Origin: Shewanella sp. VB17
GTDB lineage: Bacteria > Pseudomonadota > Gammaproteobacteria > Enterobacterales > Shewanellaceae
NCBI RefSeq assembly: GCF_013248905.1
Contig: NZ_JABRVS010000001.1
Span: 4,526,001 to 4,590,000, forward strand
DNA: 64,000 bases
Direction: 5' to 3'
Under the pieces are notes generated by a model. The model saw nothing but the letters and a program-made list of their open reading frames with translations, was not told the DNA's origin and did not search any database. The position numbers and the translations under genes are program-made. How positions within the stretch are numbered: the first letter of the stretch is position 1; every line of letters begins with the position of its first letter. Positions 9,303 through 17,855 of this stretch are shown here, one piece after another.

Positions 9303-11189
9303 CTAAAAATCCGCCAGATCGCCCTTGGTTTCTAACCAAACTTTACGATCACTTGAACGTTTTTTCGCAAGTAACATGTCCATCAAAGCCACTGTATCAT
9401 CAACATCATCAATGGTTAACTGAACAAGCCGACGTGTATTAGGATCCATCGTTGTCTCGCGTAATTGAAGCGGGTTCATTTCGCCTAGCCCTTTAAAACG
9501 TGTCACTTGAACTTTACCTTTCTTCTTCTCAGCGGTAATACGGTCCAAAATACCTTGTCTTTCTGCTTCATCTAACGCATAAAAAATTTCTTTACCCACA
9601 TCAATTCGAAACAGAGGTGGCATAGCCACATAGATATGCCCTTTTTCGACTAACACTTTGTAATGTTTCATGAATAAAGCGCAAAGTAGCGTAGCAATGT
9701 GCAAACCATCGGAATCAGCATCCGCTAAGATACATATTTTTCCATATCTTAACTCTGATAGATCTTCACAGTCAGGATCACAACCAATGGCCACTGAAAT
9801 ATCATGAACTTCTTGTGATGCCAACACTTGACTTGCATCCACTTCCCACGTATTTAGAATTTTACCACGAAGAGGCATAATCGCTTGAAACTCACGATCT
9901 CGAGCCTGCTTAGCACTCCCTCCGGCAGAATCCCCCTCGACTAAGAAAAGCTCTCCTCGCATGGGATCTTGTCCACTACAATCGGTCAGTTTTCCGGGCA
10001 ATGCAGGACCTGAAGTTACCTTTTTACGTGCCACTTTTTTTGCTGACTTCAGTCGCTTTTGCGCATTATTAATACACAATTCTGCTAAAGCTTCTGCCTG
10101 AACAGTGTGCGTATTAAGCCACAAACTAAATGCATCTCTTAAAATTCCCGATACAAACGCTGCGCATTGACGACTCGATAGTTTCTCTTTGGTCTGACCT
10201 GCAAATTGCGGATCTTGCATCTTCACCGATAAGATAAAACTACAACGATCCCAGATATCTTCAGGGGTTAATTTTATTCCCCTTGGGATAAGATTACGGA
10301 ATTCACAAAACTCTCGCATAGAATCTAATAACCCTTGCCTGAAACCATTAACGTGTGTTCCCCCTAATGGGGTTGGGATCAGGTTAACATAACTCTCATT
10401 AAGGTAATCCCCCCCTTCAGGCAGCCAAGTAATGGCCCAATCTACCGCTTCATTATTGCCCTTCATCGCACCAATAAAGGGCTCTTCAGGCAACATGATT
10501 GAATCTTTAGTAGACGCGATTAAGTAATCAGTTAACCCACTTTCATAATACCATTCAGTGATTTCATCAGTTTGTTTATTAGTAAATTTAATCTTAAGCC
10601 CTGGGCATAAAACCGCTTTAGCTTTTAATAAATAAGTGAGTTTAGAAATAGAAAAATTAGCCGAATCAAAGTAACTTGCCGTTGGCCAAAAATGAACTCG
10701 GGTACCTGTATTACGCTTACCGCAAGTCCCCGTTTCGATTAAATCTTCAACCTTATCACCATGTTCAAATGCGATATCATAGACACTACCATTACGGCGT
10801 ACTGTGATTTCAACTCGATTTGACAAGGCATTGACAACAGAAATACCCACACCATGTAAACCACCAGAAAACTGGTAATTATCATTTGAAAACTTTCCAC
10901 CAGCATGCAGCTTAGTTAAGATAAGCTCAACGCCAGAAATCCCTTCTTCAGGATGAATATCGACAGGCATTCCGCGTCCATCATCTATCACCTCAAGAGA
11001 GTTATCTTTATGTAAAATAACATCAATTTTTGTTGCGTGACCCGCCAATGCTTCATCAACGCTATTGTCGATAACTTCTTGGCCTAAATGATTTGGGCGC
11101 GTGGTATCGGTATACATACCTGGACGGCGTTTTACAGGATCTAATCCATTGAGAACTTCAATGGCATCTGAGGTATATTGGTTTGTCAT
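9303..11189 (-). CDS. parE: DNA topoisomerase IV subunit B
   Basis: A 628-residue ATPase subunit of topoisomerase IV. The GHKL ATP-binding motifs are DNSVDEALAGH and GGLHGVGISVVNALS. The Toprim motifs are LVEGDSAGG and DADSDG. The C-terminal block FKGLGEMNPLQL is conserved. The frame opens at a GTG at 11198, but the ATG at 11189 (MTNQYTSDAIEVLNGLDPVK) aligns with the E. coli N-terminus and was chosen. It sits 48 bases after yqiA on the same strand, the same order as in enterobacteria. Confidence 0.96.
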   Translation of the reverse strand: MTNQYTSDAIEVLNGLDPVKRRPGMYTDTTRPNHLGQEVIDNSVDEALAGHATKIDVILHKDNSLEVIDDGRGMPVDIHPEEGISGVELILTKLHAGGKFSNDNYQFSGGLHGVGISVVNALSNRVEITVRRNGSVYDIAFEHGDKVEDLIETGTCGKRNTGTRVHFWPTASYFDSANFSISKLTYLLKAKAVLCPGLKIKFTNKQTDEITEWYYESGLTDYLIASTKDSIMLPEEPFIGAMKGNNEAVDWAITWLPEGGDYLNESYVNLIPTPLGGTHVNGFRQGLLDSMREFCEFRNLIPRGIKLTPEDIWDRCSFILSVKMQDPQFAGQTKEKLSSRQCAAFVSGILRDAFSLWLNTHTVQAEALAELCINNAQKRLKSAKKVARKKVTSGPALPGKLTDCSGQDPMRGELFLVEGDSAGGSAKQARDREFQAIMPLRGKILNTWEVDASQVLASQEVHDISVAIGCDPDCEDLSELRYGKICILADADSDGLHIATLLCALFMKHYKVLVEKGHIYVAMPPLFRIDVGKEIFYALDEAERQGILDRITAEKKKGKVQVTRFKGLGEMNPLQLRETTMDPNTRRLVQLTIDDVDDTVALMDMLLAKKRSSDRKVWLETKGDLADF

Positions 11190-11237
11190 GGCACACACAT
11201 TTTATAATGATTAAGCCCATGTTTCGGGCCTGAATGG

Positions 11238-11816
11238 TTAGTTGTCAAGCAACAAAAACTGACAGATCCTTGGTAACTTGTTTTCATAGTGTATAAAACT
11301 ATGGTCACCGCCAGCTTCGAGTATCATTTGGCAGCAATGATATTTTTGCACTGCTTGTCGGTAATCAAGTATTTCATCACCTGACTGTAGTAACACAAGA
11401 AAGCGATCTGGATGTAATATTACTGCGGTATTAAATTTTTTCACATCACCTTTATGCTCAGGCGTCACATGATAATGCTCGTTGGTATATTGATTATACT
11501 GCGGTCCGATGAACTCGTCGAACAACTCAAATGGGTTAACCGCAGGGTTAATTAACACGCATCGTCCCCCGTAGTGCTCAGTCAAGTAACTGGCATAATA
11601 GCCACCAAGAGATGAGCCGATGAAGGACAATGTCTCACCAAGCTCTAATGATGACTCAACAATTGACGATAATAGAGCCACCCCTTCAGCAGGATCTGAA
11701 GGTAATTGAGGTTGATGGAAAATAATCTCAGGATAGAATTCAGCCATAAACTGAGCGGTCACTAGCCCTTTTGCTGATAAGGGAGAGCTATTAAACCCGT
11801 GTATATAAAGCAGCAT
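11238..11816 (-). CDS. yqiA: YqiA-family esterase
   Basis: A 192-residue alpha/beta hydrolase of the UPF0227/YqiA family. The N-terminus MLLYIHGFNSSPLSAKG carries the oxyanion-side HGF motif, the nucleophile elbow is GSSLGG (S69), and the acid and base are likely in LQSGDEILDY and GGDHSF. E. coli YqiA hydrolyses short acyl esters; the natural substrate is not known. The gene lies between cpdA and parE, its conserved location. A 215-bp gap separates it from cpdA, so it may have its own promoter. Confidence 0.88.
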   Translation of the reverse strand: MLLYIHGFNSSPLSAKGLVTAQFMAEFYPEIIFHQPQLPSDPAEGVALLSSIVESSLELGETLSFIGSSLGGYYASYLTEHYGGRCVLINPAVNPFELFDEFIGPQYNQYTNEHYHVTPEHKGDVKKFNTAVILHPDRFLVLLQSGDEILDYRQAVQKYHCCQMILEAGGDHSFIHYENKLPRICQFLLLDN

Positions 11817-12031
11817 AATTCCCCGTATATAAGATTATGCCAACGCAATATAATCCTAAGGTATAAATTGGTTTCAAAAACTCACAACATAATGACACAG
11901 ATGCTAACACTTGCTTGAGTTTCTACCAAGCACCCTTGATAATTATATTCAGACTATTATGTCTCTGGTCACTTCTCAACATGCTTAATTGTCGATGTTA
12001 CCGTCATTTGAATGAGAGCCAACTCATGGGA

Positions 12032-12871
12032 CTAATAGCCATTAGCGCTTTTATCTGGTGAAAAATTATCACCAGGGATCCGATAAACATGCGTTAAAAT
12101 ACGTCCATCAGCGTTAAGTTCTAGCAGCCGGTAACCTGGTTGAACAGCATCTAAAGCAAAATAGGAGGATTGAGGTTTAAACTGGATGCATGTAGATGGG
12201 GTTGCCATGAGCTGTATCGGACCATCAAGGCCCGGATACTCCTTATCTATCTGTTGATGTACATGACCCCATAATAGGCCTTTAACTTGTGTCAGCTGAG
12301 CAACCTGTGCAAGAAACTCATGACCGTTACTCATCCAGTGTTGATCCAACCAAGCACAATTAACTTTAATTGGATTATGGTGCATAACCAATAAAATATG
12401 CCTTTCAGCCTCATTCTCTGCGGCCTCTCGAATAAGCTCAAGCTCAGTCTCTGAGATAAAACCACCAGGTTTACCATGGACAGTTGAGTCCAACATGATG
12501 ATTTGCCAATTTCCGGCCAAAATACGCTTTTGCCCAAAAATGTGGGTTCCTTGCATATTTAACTGCATAATTTTAGGATCATCATGGTTGCCCGGCAGAT
12601 AATGACACGCTAGCCCCAGAGGCAAGAGCGCCTTAACGAAGTGATGATATGACGCTGCTGAATAATCTTGACTGATATCGCCCGAAGCCAACATAAAATC
12701 AGCTGAAAAGTGATCTTTGCTTATTGTACTCAGGACTGCTTGTAAGCTCTGTGCAGTATTGACACCTAACAATTGGGCATCTTGATCAGCAAATAAGTGT
12801 GGATCCGTCACTTGTACGACTTTCACACTAGACCCAACATCAATGGAATAAGAAATGGCCTTTTCTAACAC
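12032..12871 (-). CDS. cpdA: 3',5'-cyclic-AMP phosphodiesterase
   Basis: A 279-residue class III cyclic nucleotide phosphodiesterase that lowers cAMP and so affects CRP-dependent control. The binuclear metal centre of the calcineurin-like fold is visible: D23 and H25 (TDPHLF), D65 (ASGDIS), N95-H96 (GNHDD), a histidine in VMHHNP, and two histidines in LLWGHVHQQ. Length matches E. coli CpdA (275). It starts 10 bases after the yqiB homologue, so the two are likely cotranscribed with nudF. In E. coli the same neighbours occur. Confidence 0.92.
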   Translation of the reverse strand: MLEKAISYSIDVGSSVKVVQVTDPHLFADQDAQLLGVNTAQSLQAVLSTISKDHFSADFMLASGDISQDYSAASYHHFVKALLPLGLACHYLPGNHDDPKIMQLNMQGTHIFGQKRILAGNWQIIMLDSTVHGKPGGFISETELELIREAAENEAERHILLVMHHNPIKVNCAWLDQHWMSNGHEFLAQVAQLTQVKGLLWGHVHQQIDKEYPGLDGPIQLMATPSTCIQFKPQSSYFALDAVQPGYRLLELNADGRILTHVYRIPGDNFSPDKSANGY

Positions 12872-12880
12872 ATTCTAACC

Positions 12881-13342
12881 CTAACATTCTGACAGATAAA
12901 TAGCACTGAAACTGCCACCTACCTTTAATAATTCTTCCAAAAAAGCATTCACTTGATACTTTTCATCTCTATGGTACATACGGATATTTGGATAATCATA
13001 TACTGGACTCAACTGAGAAATCTGTCGACTAGTTAACACTTCTGCTAATTTAGCATCATGATAAACCCGAACTGAGATGCAAGGTGAATCAATATAGTCA
13101 GACAAAGGTAGCGTCCTTGAAATTTCAATCAGCTGAGTATAATGCGTATTTTCAATTAGCCGAACGTTCAAACAACTCGTCCCCTCCTCTACCGACCAAG
13201 TATCGCCTTGAGCAGCCTTCTCTGGTAACCACTTCAGGATATGGAAATAATTTCGACCACAAAGTGCTAAAAATTGGTTTATATCAGGTTGGTACCTCTT
13301 ACGATTTACCTGTCCTTTAAGAGACTTTGTCATCTTACTCAT
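12881..13342 (-). CDS. yqiB: DUF1249-family protein (YqiB homologue)
   Basis: A 153-residue soluble protein without signal peptide or membrane segments. Blocks such as RVYHDAKLAEV, YDYPN and HRDEKYQVNAFLEELL match the DUF1249/YqiB family as I recall it from E. coli. The biochemical function is unknown. It sits between nudF and cpdA exactly as in enterobacteria, with 34 bases to nudF and 10 to cpdA, so it is very probably in one operon with them. Confidence 0.82.
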   Translation of the reverse strand: MSKMTKSLKGQVNRKRYQPDINQFLALCGRNYFHILKWLPEKAAQGDTWSVEEGTSCLNVRLIENTHYTQLIEISRTLPLSDYIDSPCISVRVYHDAKLAEVLTSRQISQLSPVYDYPNIRMYHRDEKYQVNAFLEELLKVGGSFSAIYLSEC

Positions 13343-13376
13343 TCATTGTACCCTTGCCCATTAATCGTTCATGGCG

Positions 13377-13976
13377 TCAAGATAAACTAAGGTAATTGAG
13401 TTCAAGCCACTGAAGCCCGATAACTGTAGACGCATTATTAATAATCCCCTCTTTAACTAAAGAAAATGCATTTTCCCGACTAACAACATGCACCTGAATA
13501 TCCTCATGTTCTTCATCAAGTCCATGGATGCCCTTAGCCAAAGTCGCATCCACTTCAGCCCAAAAAAAATCAAATTTCTCACTGGTGCCACCAGGACTGG
13601 CAAAGTAGCTGGAAATAAAATTCATTTGCAGAGCCTCTAACCCAGACTCCTCTAACAACTCGCGATGCGCAACAGCAATCGATGCTTCTCCAAGCTCTAT
13701 CATTCCAGCCACTAACTCTAATAACCATGGTGTTGTTTGCGAATGAATAGTAGGGATCCGCACCTGCTCAATCAAGACGACTTGATCTGTTTTAGGATCG
13801 TAAGGCAGCACAACAACCGCATTGCCTCGCTCAAAAACTTCTCGCTTAACTTCTTCACTCCAACCGCCATTAAATAAACGGTGTTTAAAACGATATTCAT
13901 TCATGGTAAAAAAACCATTAAAAACCTGCTTAATTTCCAACAGTTCGATATCTTGGTGATTAAATTTCTGTTTCAT
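13377..13976 (-). CDS. nudF: ADP-ribose pyrophosphatase (Nudix)
   Basis: A 199-residue Nudix hydrolase that cleaves ADP-ribose to AMP and ribose-5-phosphate. The Nudix box is complete: G-x5-E-x7-REL-x-EE-x-GL, in the segment GMIELGEASI...HRELLEESGL. The downstream region LASPGGTSE-like (YFASPGGTSEKFDFF) and IHGLDEEHEDIQVHVV match NudF rather than other Nudix enzymes. The longer frame starts at 14030, but the ATG at 13976 has an AGAGG ribosome site 8 bases upstream and fits the E. coli N-terminus better. It heads the minus-strand cluster that ends with parC and is divergent from tolC. Confidence 0.92.
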   Translation of the reverse strand: MKQKFNHQDIELLEIKQVFNGFFTMNEYRFKHRLFNGGWSEEVKREVFERGNAVVVLPYDPKTDQVVLIEQVRIPTIHSQTTPWLLELVAGMIELGEASIAVAHRELLEESGLEALQMNFISSYFASPGGTSEKFDFFWAEVDATLAKGIHGLDEEHEDIQVHVVSRENAFSLVKEGIINNASTVIGLQWLELNYLSLS

Positions 13977-14096
13977 TCCAGAACCTCTAGCTATCAGTCC
14001 ACTACAAATTGTCATGAAAATACCTATCACACATGGTGTATTGTCAATATCGGGAGAAATAATATAATTAATATCAAAAAATGTTACACTTCCGAG

Positions 14097-14126
14097 TTGA
14101 CTTAAAAACAGGTAATTTTTTATTAT
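14097..14126 (+). promoter_or_regulatory. Predicted sigma-70 promoter of tolC
   Basis: TTGACT at 14097-14102 and TATTAT at 14121-14126 are separated by 18 bases. The start of transcription would be near 14133, leaving a leader of about 145 bases before the tolC ATG. Confidence 0.6.
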
Positions 14127-14165
14127 CTACCTTTAAAGATTACCACCATTTAAGTTTAGATGTAT

Positions 14166-14256
14166 CGGGAAGCGTCGGGAAGCGCAATCCGCCTCACGTT
14201 AATTTGTGAGGTATCATTTAGCGTTAAACAAGTTAATTTTCTCCTCCAGTGGAGGA
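14166..14256 (+). other. Structured 5' leader of tolC
   Basis: Within the likely tolC leader there is a direct repeat CGGGAAGCG-T-CGGGAAGCG (14166-14184), a hairpin CCTCAC/GTGAGG (14192-14197 and 14206-14211, 8-base loop) and a hairpin TCCTCC/GGAGGA (14242-14247 and 14251-14256, 3-base loop) followed by TTTTG. The last hairpin ends 21 bases before the ATG, so it could affect elongation or ribosome access. Regulation is an inference. Confidence 0.5.
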
Positions 14257-14277
14257 TTTTGTCTAAAAGGACAACTA

Positions 14278-15621
14278 ATGAAATTCAAGATCCGAACGAT
14301 ATGTGCAGCCTTAACGCTTGCAACCACAGCTTCTGCGGTACAAGCCGATGACTTATTGCAGATATACCAACAAGCGTTGATCAGTGATCCTGTGGCACTA
14401 CAAGCCCAAGCTCAACGTGATAATTTGTATGAACAAATAGAAGAAAACCGTGCCCCCTTATTGCCAACTATCAGCGCAAGTGTTGGTTACAATAAACGCT
14501 GGTCAGATGAGGTTGTTAGTAACAAAAATATTGGAACTTCTGATTCAAGTGGCGCCAACGCTGGTGTTTCTCTTAATCAAGTCATTTATGATCACAGTGC
14601 TTGGGTGGGGTTAGACATCGCCGAACTCGCCGCTTCTCAGGCAGATACCGTGTATGCTTCAACCTTACAAACCTTGATTATTCGTGTCACTGGCGCCTAC
14701 TTTGATGTGTTATTAGCTAAAGATACCTTCGAGTTTCAAGGTGCAGAAAAACGTGCCATTGAGCGCCAACTAGAGCAAACTAAACAAAGATTTGCCGTCG
14801 GTCTCACCGCAATTACTGATGTGCACGAAGCACAAGCACAATACGATTTGGCTCGTGCAGCTGAAATACTCGCAGAAAACGAGTTAATCAATAGTTACGA
14901 AGCGCTACGTGAAATCACTGGCATTGACCATACAAACATCAATATTTTAGACACTAATCGTTTTACCGCCATCACACCAACCCCTGCGCTTTCAAGTGAT
15001 TGGTTAAAAATGGCCGAAACCAATAGTGTCGATTTAATGACCAGCCGTATTGGTAAAGACATAGCAAAAGAGACCATCAATCTCTCTAAAGCCGGACATA
15101 TGCCATCGTTAAGCTTAAGTGCTGGTTATACGACTAACATTGAGCAACAAGCAAACGATATTAATAGTCCTGACTACGACGAGTCAAATGTTGGTTTAAC
15201 TTTAAGCGTACCCATTTTTGAAGGTTTTAAAGTCAGCTCTCAAGTCAATCAAGCACAATACAGCTATGTTGAAGAAAGCCAAAAGCTAGAGCAGACCTAC
15301 CGTAAAGTGGTTAAAGATGTGCGTAACAACTTTAATAACGTCGGAGCCTCAATTAGCTCAATCAAGGCTTATGAGCAATCTGTGGTATCATCAGAAAGTG
15401 CACTCAGTGCGACTCAAGCAGGTTTTGAAGTCGGTACCCGTACTATCGTTGATGTACTAGATAGCACACGTGATCTTTATGATTCAAAACGAAAACTATC
15501 AGAGGCTCGATATACTTATATTAAGTCGATTTTAGCGCTTAAACAAGCAGCTGGTACGTTGAATGAAGATGATATTATTGCCATCAATAATGGCCTTATT
15601 GCTCAAGCTGTCACCCCATAA
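14278..15621 (+). CDS. tolC: TolC-family outer membrane efflux channel
   Basis: A 447-residue outer membrane factor of type I secretion and tripartite drug efflux systems. The signal peptide is MKFKIRTICAALTLATTASAVQA, cleaved before DDLLQIYQQAL, a typical mature TolC N-terminus. Two OEP repeats follow, with long periplasmic helices and conserved blocks such as RFAVGLTAITDVHEAQAQYD and GFEVGTRTIVDVLDSTRDLYD. The longer frame from 14206 covers leader sequence; the ATG at 14278 has an AAAGGA ribosome site and begins the signal peptide. It is divergent from nudF, as in E. coli. A small hairpin (TGGC/GCCA, near 15638-15655) follows the stop, and the group II intron begins 42 bases past the stop. 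Confidence 0.95.
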   Translation: MKFKIRTICAALTLATTASAVQADDLLQIYQQALISDPVALQAQAQRDNLYEQIEENRAPLLPTISASVGYNKRWSDEVVSNKNIGTSDSSGANAGVSLNQVIYDHSAWVGLDIAELAASQADTVYASTLQTLIIRVTGAYFDVLLAKDTFEFQGAEKRAIERQLEQTKQRFAVGLTAITDVHEAQAQYDLARAAEILAENELINSYEALREITGIDHTNINILDTNRFTAITPTPALSSDWLKMAETNSVDLMTSRIGKDIAKETINLSKAGHMPSLSLSAGYTTNIEQQANDINSPDYDESNVGLTLSVPIFEGFKVSSQVNQAQYSYVEESQKLEQTYRKVVKDVRNNFNNVGASISSIKAYEQSVVSSESALSATQAGFEVGTRTIVDVLDSTRDLYDSKRKLSEARYTYIKSILALKQAAGTLNEDDIIAINNGLIAQAVTP

Positions 15622-15703
15622 TAACGGGAAGAAACATTGGCTTTAATCGCCATTTTATCCCATATCGAGTAGGGTGAGGCGTTACCGCCTCATCCCTCTC
15701 ACA

Positions 15704-15738
15704 GAACCGTACGTACGGACGGACCTCGTATACGGCTC
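15704..15738 (-). ncRNA. Group II intron domain V
   Basis: On the minus strand the 35 bases start GAGCCGTA and end TACGGTTC, forming the closed stem expected of the catalytic domain V. A GC-rich hairpin (GAGGCGGTAACGCCTC, the core of domain VI) follows before the intron end. Confidence 0.75.
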
Positions 15739-15746
15739 CTGCATAC

Positions 15747-17019
15747 TTAACTCAGCTTTGCGCTGAACACATATCCCGTTTTTACATGTCCAAGATTCAC
15801 TAACCCTGAGCTATCAAACCATTTATTGGGCAGCGCATAGTTTGCTAACGGACTCTGTGAGTTACGCCAACTGTTCATCTTGATTGATTTAAACGGCGGC
15901 TTATACCCCATCTGCTTCAACCGTCTGTGAAGTCGCTGTGGCGTTTTCCACAGCTTCAGTTGGACGCTCCTCAACCTACGCCTTAGCCAGCTTGCTATTT
16001 TCTCGAACTCCCTATTCGCATTCGCTATCCGAAAATACTGACTGAACCCTCTTAAAATAGGATTCACCGCTTTGATCACTTCGCTTAATGGCTTACCACC
16101 ATTGCGCTTTGTCATCTGTTTTAGCTTCGATTTAAACCCTGCTAGTTTCTTCGGCTCGATACGTGTGTATCGACTACCTATCTCCACTCCTAAAAACTTC
16201 ACACCTTCATTGCTGTCTGCTATGTGGGTTTTACGCGAGTTTACCTCAAGCTTTAACTCGACTTCCAGTATCTTCTTCGCCTGCTTGAGTGCATTTTCTG
16301 CCCCTGCTCGGCTGCGACATAAAATCAAGATATCGTCTGCGTAGCGCACTATTCTGTGACCCCGTTTTTTCATCTCTTGATCAAACGCATCCAGATAGAT
16401 ATTCGCTATCAGTGGGCTTATTACACCACCTTGCGGACTCCCTACTTCTGTCGCTTGCTTGTGCCCATCTACCATCACACCACTTTTCAAAAAACTGAAC
16501 GAGCAGCTTTAGCACGCTACCATCACTAACTCGCTTTTCGATGCTTGATAAGATTAGCCCGTGGTCTAATTTATCGAAACACTTTGACAAGTCCATATCC
16601 ACTACATGTTTAAGCTCGTACCGACGCATAAACAATGTCGCTTTGTTGATCGCATCGTGACAACTTCGCCTTGGCCTATAGCCGTAGCTTGACGGGTGAA
16701 ATTGCTCTTCAAAGATGGGGCTAAGTAGATCGTTTAGGGGTTGTTGAACGACTCTATCCCTAATAGTTGGAATACCAAGCAATCTCACGCCGCCATCCTC
16801 TTTGGGGATCTCAACCCGCCTGACTGGCTGAGCTTGATATTGCTTAGTGCTGAGTTCATGAAGAAGTTGATCGAGGTTATCACTCAGATTTGAGGCGAAG
16901 TCGCTTAGGCTCTGCCTGTCTATGCCGGCCGCGCCTTTGGCTTTCCACACTCTTCTAAATCCTTTATACAGCTTCTCTTTACTCAGAAGTTGCCCGTATA
17001 AACTGTGATAAACTCGCAT
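15747..17019 (-). pseudogene. Group II intron reverse transcriptase/maturase, frameshifted
   Basis: Two overlapping frames make one LtrA-like protein of about 424 residues. The first (from ATG 17019, MRVYHSLYGQLLSKEKLYKGF) carries RT blocks GIPTIRDRVVQQ, SYGYRPRRSCHDAI and the catalytic-region DMDLSKCFD. The second resumes at SGVMVDG and carries EVGSPQGGVISPLIAN, the active-site RYADD, the thumb/maturase region and a C-terminus without an HNH endonuclease. The frames join if one T is removed from a six-T run on the minus strand (plus-strand A-run 16489-16494), restoring QFLKSGVMVDG. This is either real decay or a homopolymer error. Lack of an endonuclease domain fits class C. Confidence 0.85.
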
Positions 17020-17763
17020 ATTCCTCACTGATATGTGTGCTGTATGGGGACGGATATGACTTCCTCAAAGTCGGTCTATTTCACTTTGTTGCTTAGCGTT
17101 CTAGCGCAATGGCAATCTACTAAACAGTGACAAAACTACTCCCTTGTACAGTTTCTTAAGCCAGAGCCTTACTCCTAAGGTGACCAGTTCAAAAAGACTT
17201 CGATAGCGAATCGACTTGTGTACCTCTGAAAAAAAAAACATCTGCTCATTACAGACTTAAAGCACGCTTCCTCCCTTCGCAATATTAAGCGCTTTTGGCA
17301 ACTTAATACTCCACCAGACTTGATGCTGATGGTCAGCTTGATTTTATCCTCCACACCATTACTGGGCTTCACAGGCCGAGCCTTACTCACTACTACGGAT
17401 TCATCTGCCACCTCACACCAACATTTCCCTTGAGTCACCTCTTGGGATAATGCCTCCAGCCCTTATCACTGGAACTGATGCCAGGCTTCCCCAGTTACTG
17501 CACTGGCTCCCTATAAGGTATTCCACCCTCAAACACATTATTAGTCTGACTAAGTATTGGGCTTCGCGCTATTTTGCACGCTCACCCACCAATAGTGCCG
17601 AAACAGGTTACGGTTAGTTGTGTACACCTCACTTCCTATGGCTTCCTTCAGACCCTGCCGTTAGCCAGCAACGCCCTTGCCATTCGGATTATCTTCCCCT
17701 TAGTCAGGGTGATACAGGTTTCTTTCAACCTGCTGGGTTTGCCAGCTTCGCTGGGCAAACAAA

Positions 17764-17794
17764 AAACCCTATTTTTATGATAAAAATAGGGTTT
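17764..17794 (-). terminator. Terminator of the chitinase gene
   Basis: A perfect 14-bp stem (AAACCCTATTTTTA and its complement) with a 3-base loop, followed on the minus strand by a T tract. It lies 62 bases past the chitinase stop and is the insertion site of the group II intron. Confidence 0.85.
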
Positions 17795-17855
17795 GATTAG
17801 ACGAAGATATTTGTTTCAGTCTTGTTGAAAAAACACCACTGTCAATTTAACGTAG

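Larger units (their letters stand above)
15664..17760 (-). mobile_element. Group II intron (probably class C)
   Basis: The element lies on the minus strand between the convergent tolC and chitinase genes. The 3' end has a domain V-like 35-base stem (15704-15738, starting GAGCCGTA and ending TACGGTTC) and a domain VI hairpin ending CTACTCGAT, which puts the last intron base at 15664. The 5' end is placed at 17760 (GTTTG, close to the GUGYG consensus), directly after the T tract of the chitinase terminator. Insertion just past a terminator stem is typical of class C introns. The right boundary is inferred, not proven. The 740 bases between the maturase start and the 5' end are non-coding RNA domains. 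The encoded maturase is frameshifted, so the copy is probably not self-mobile. Confidence 0.85.
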
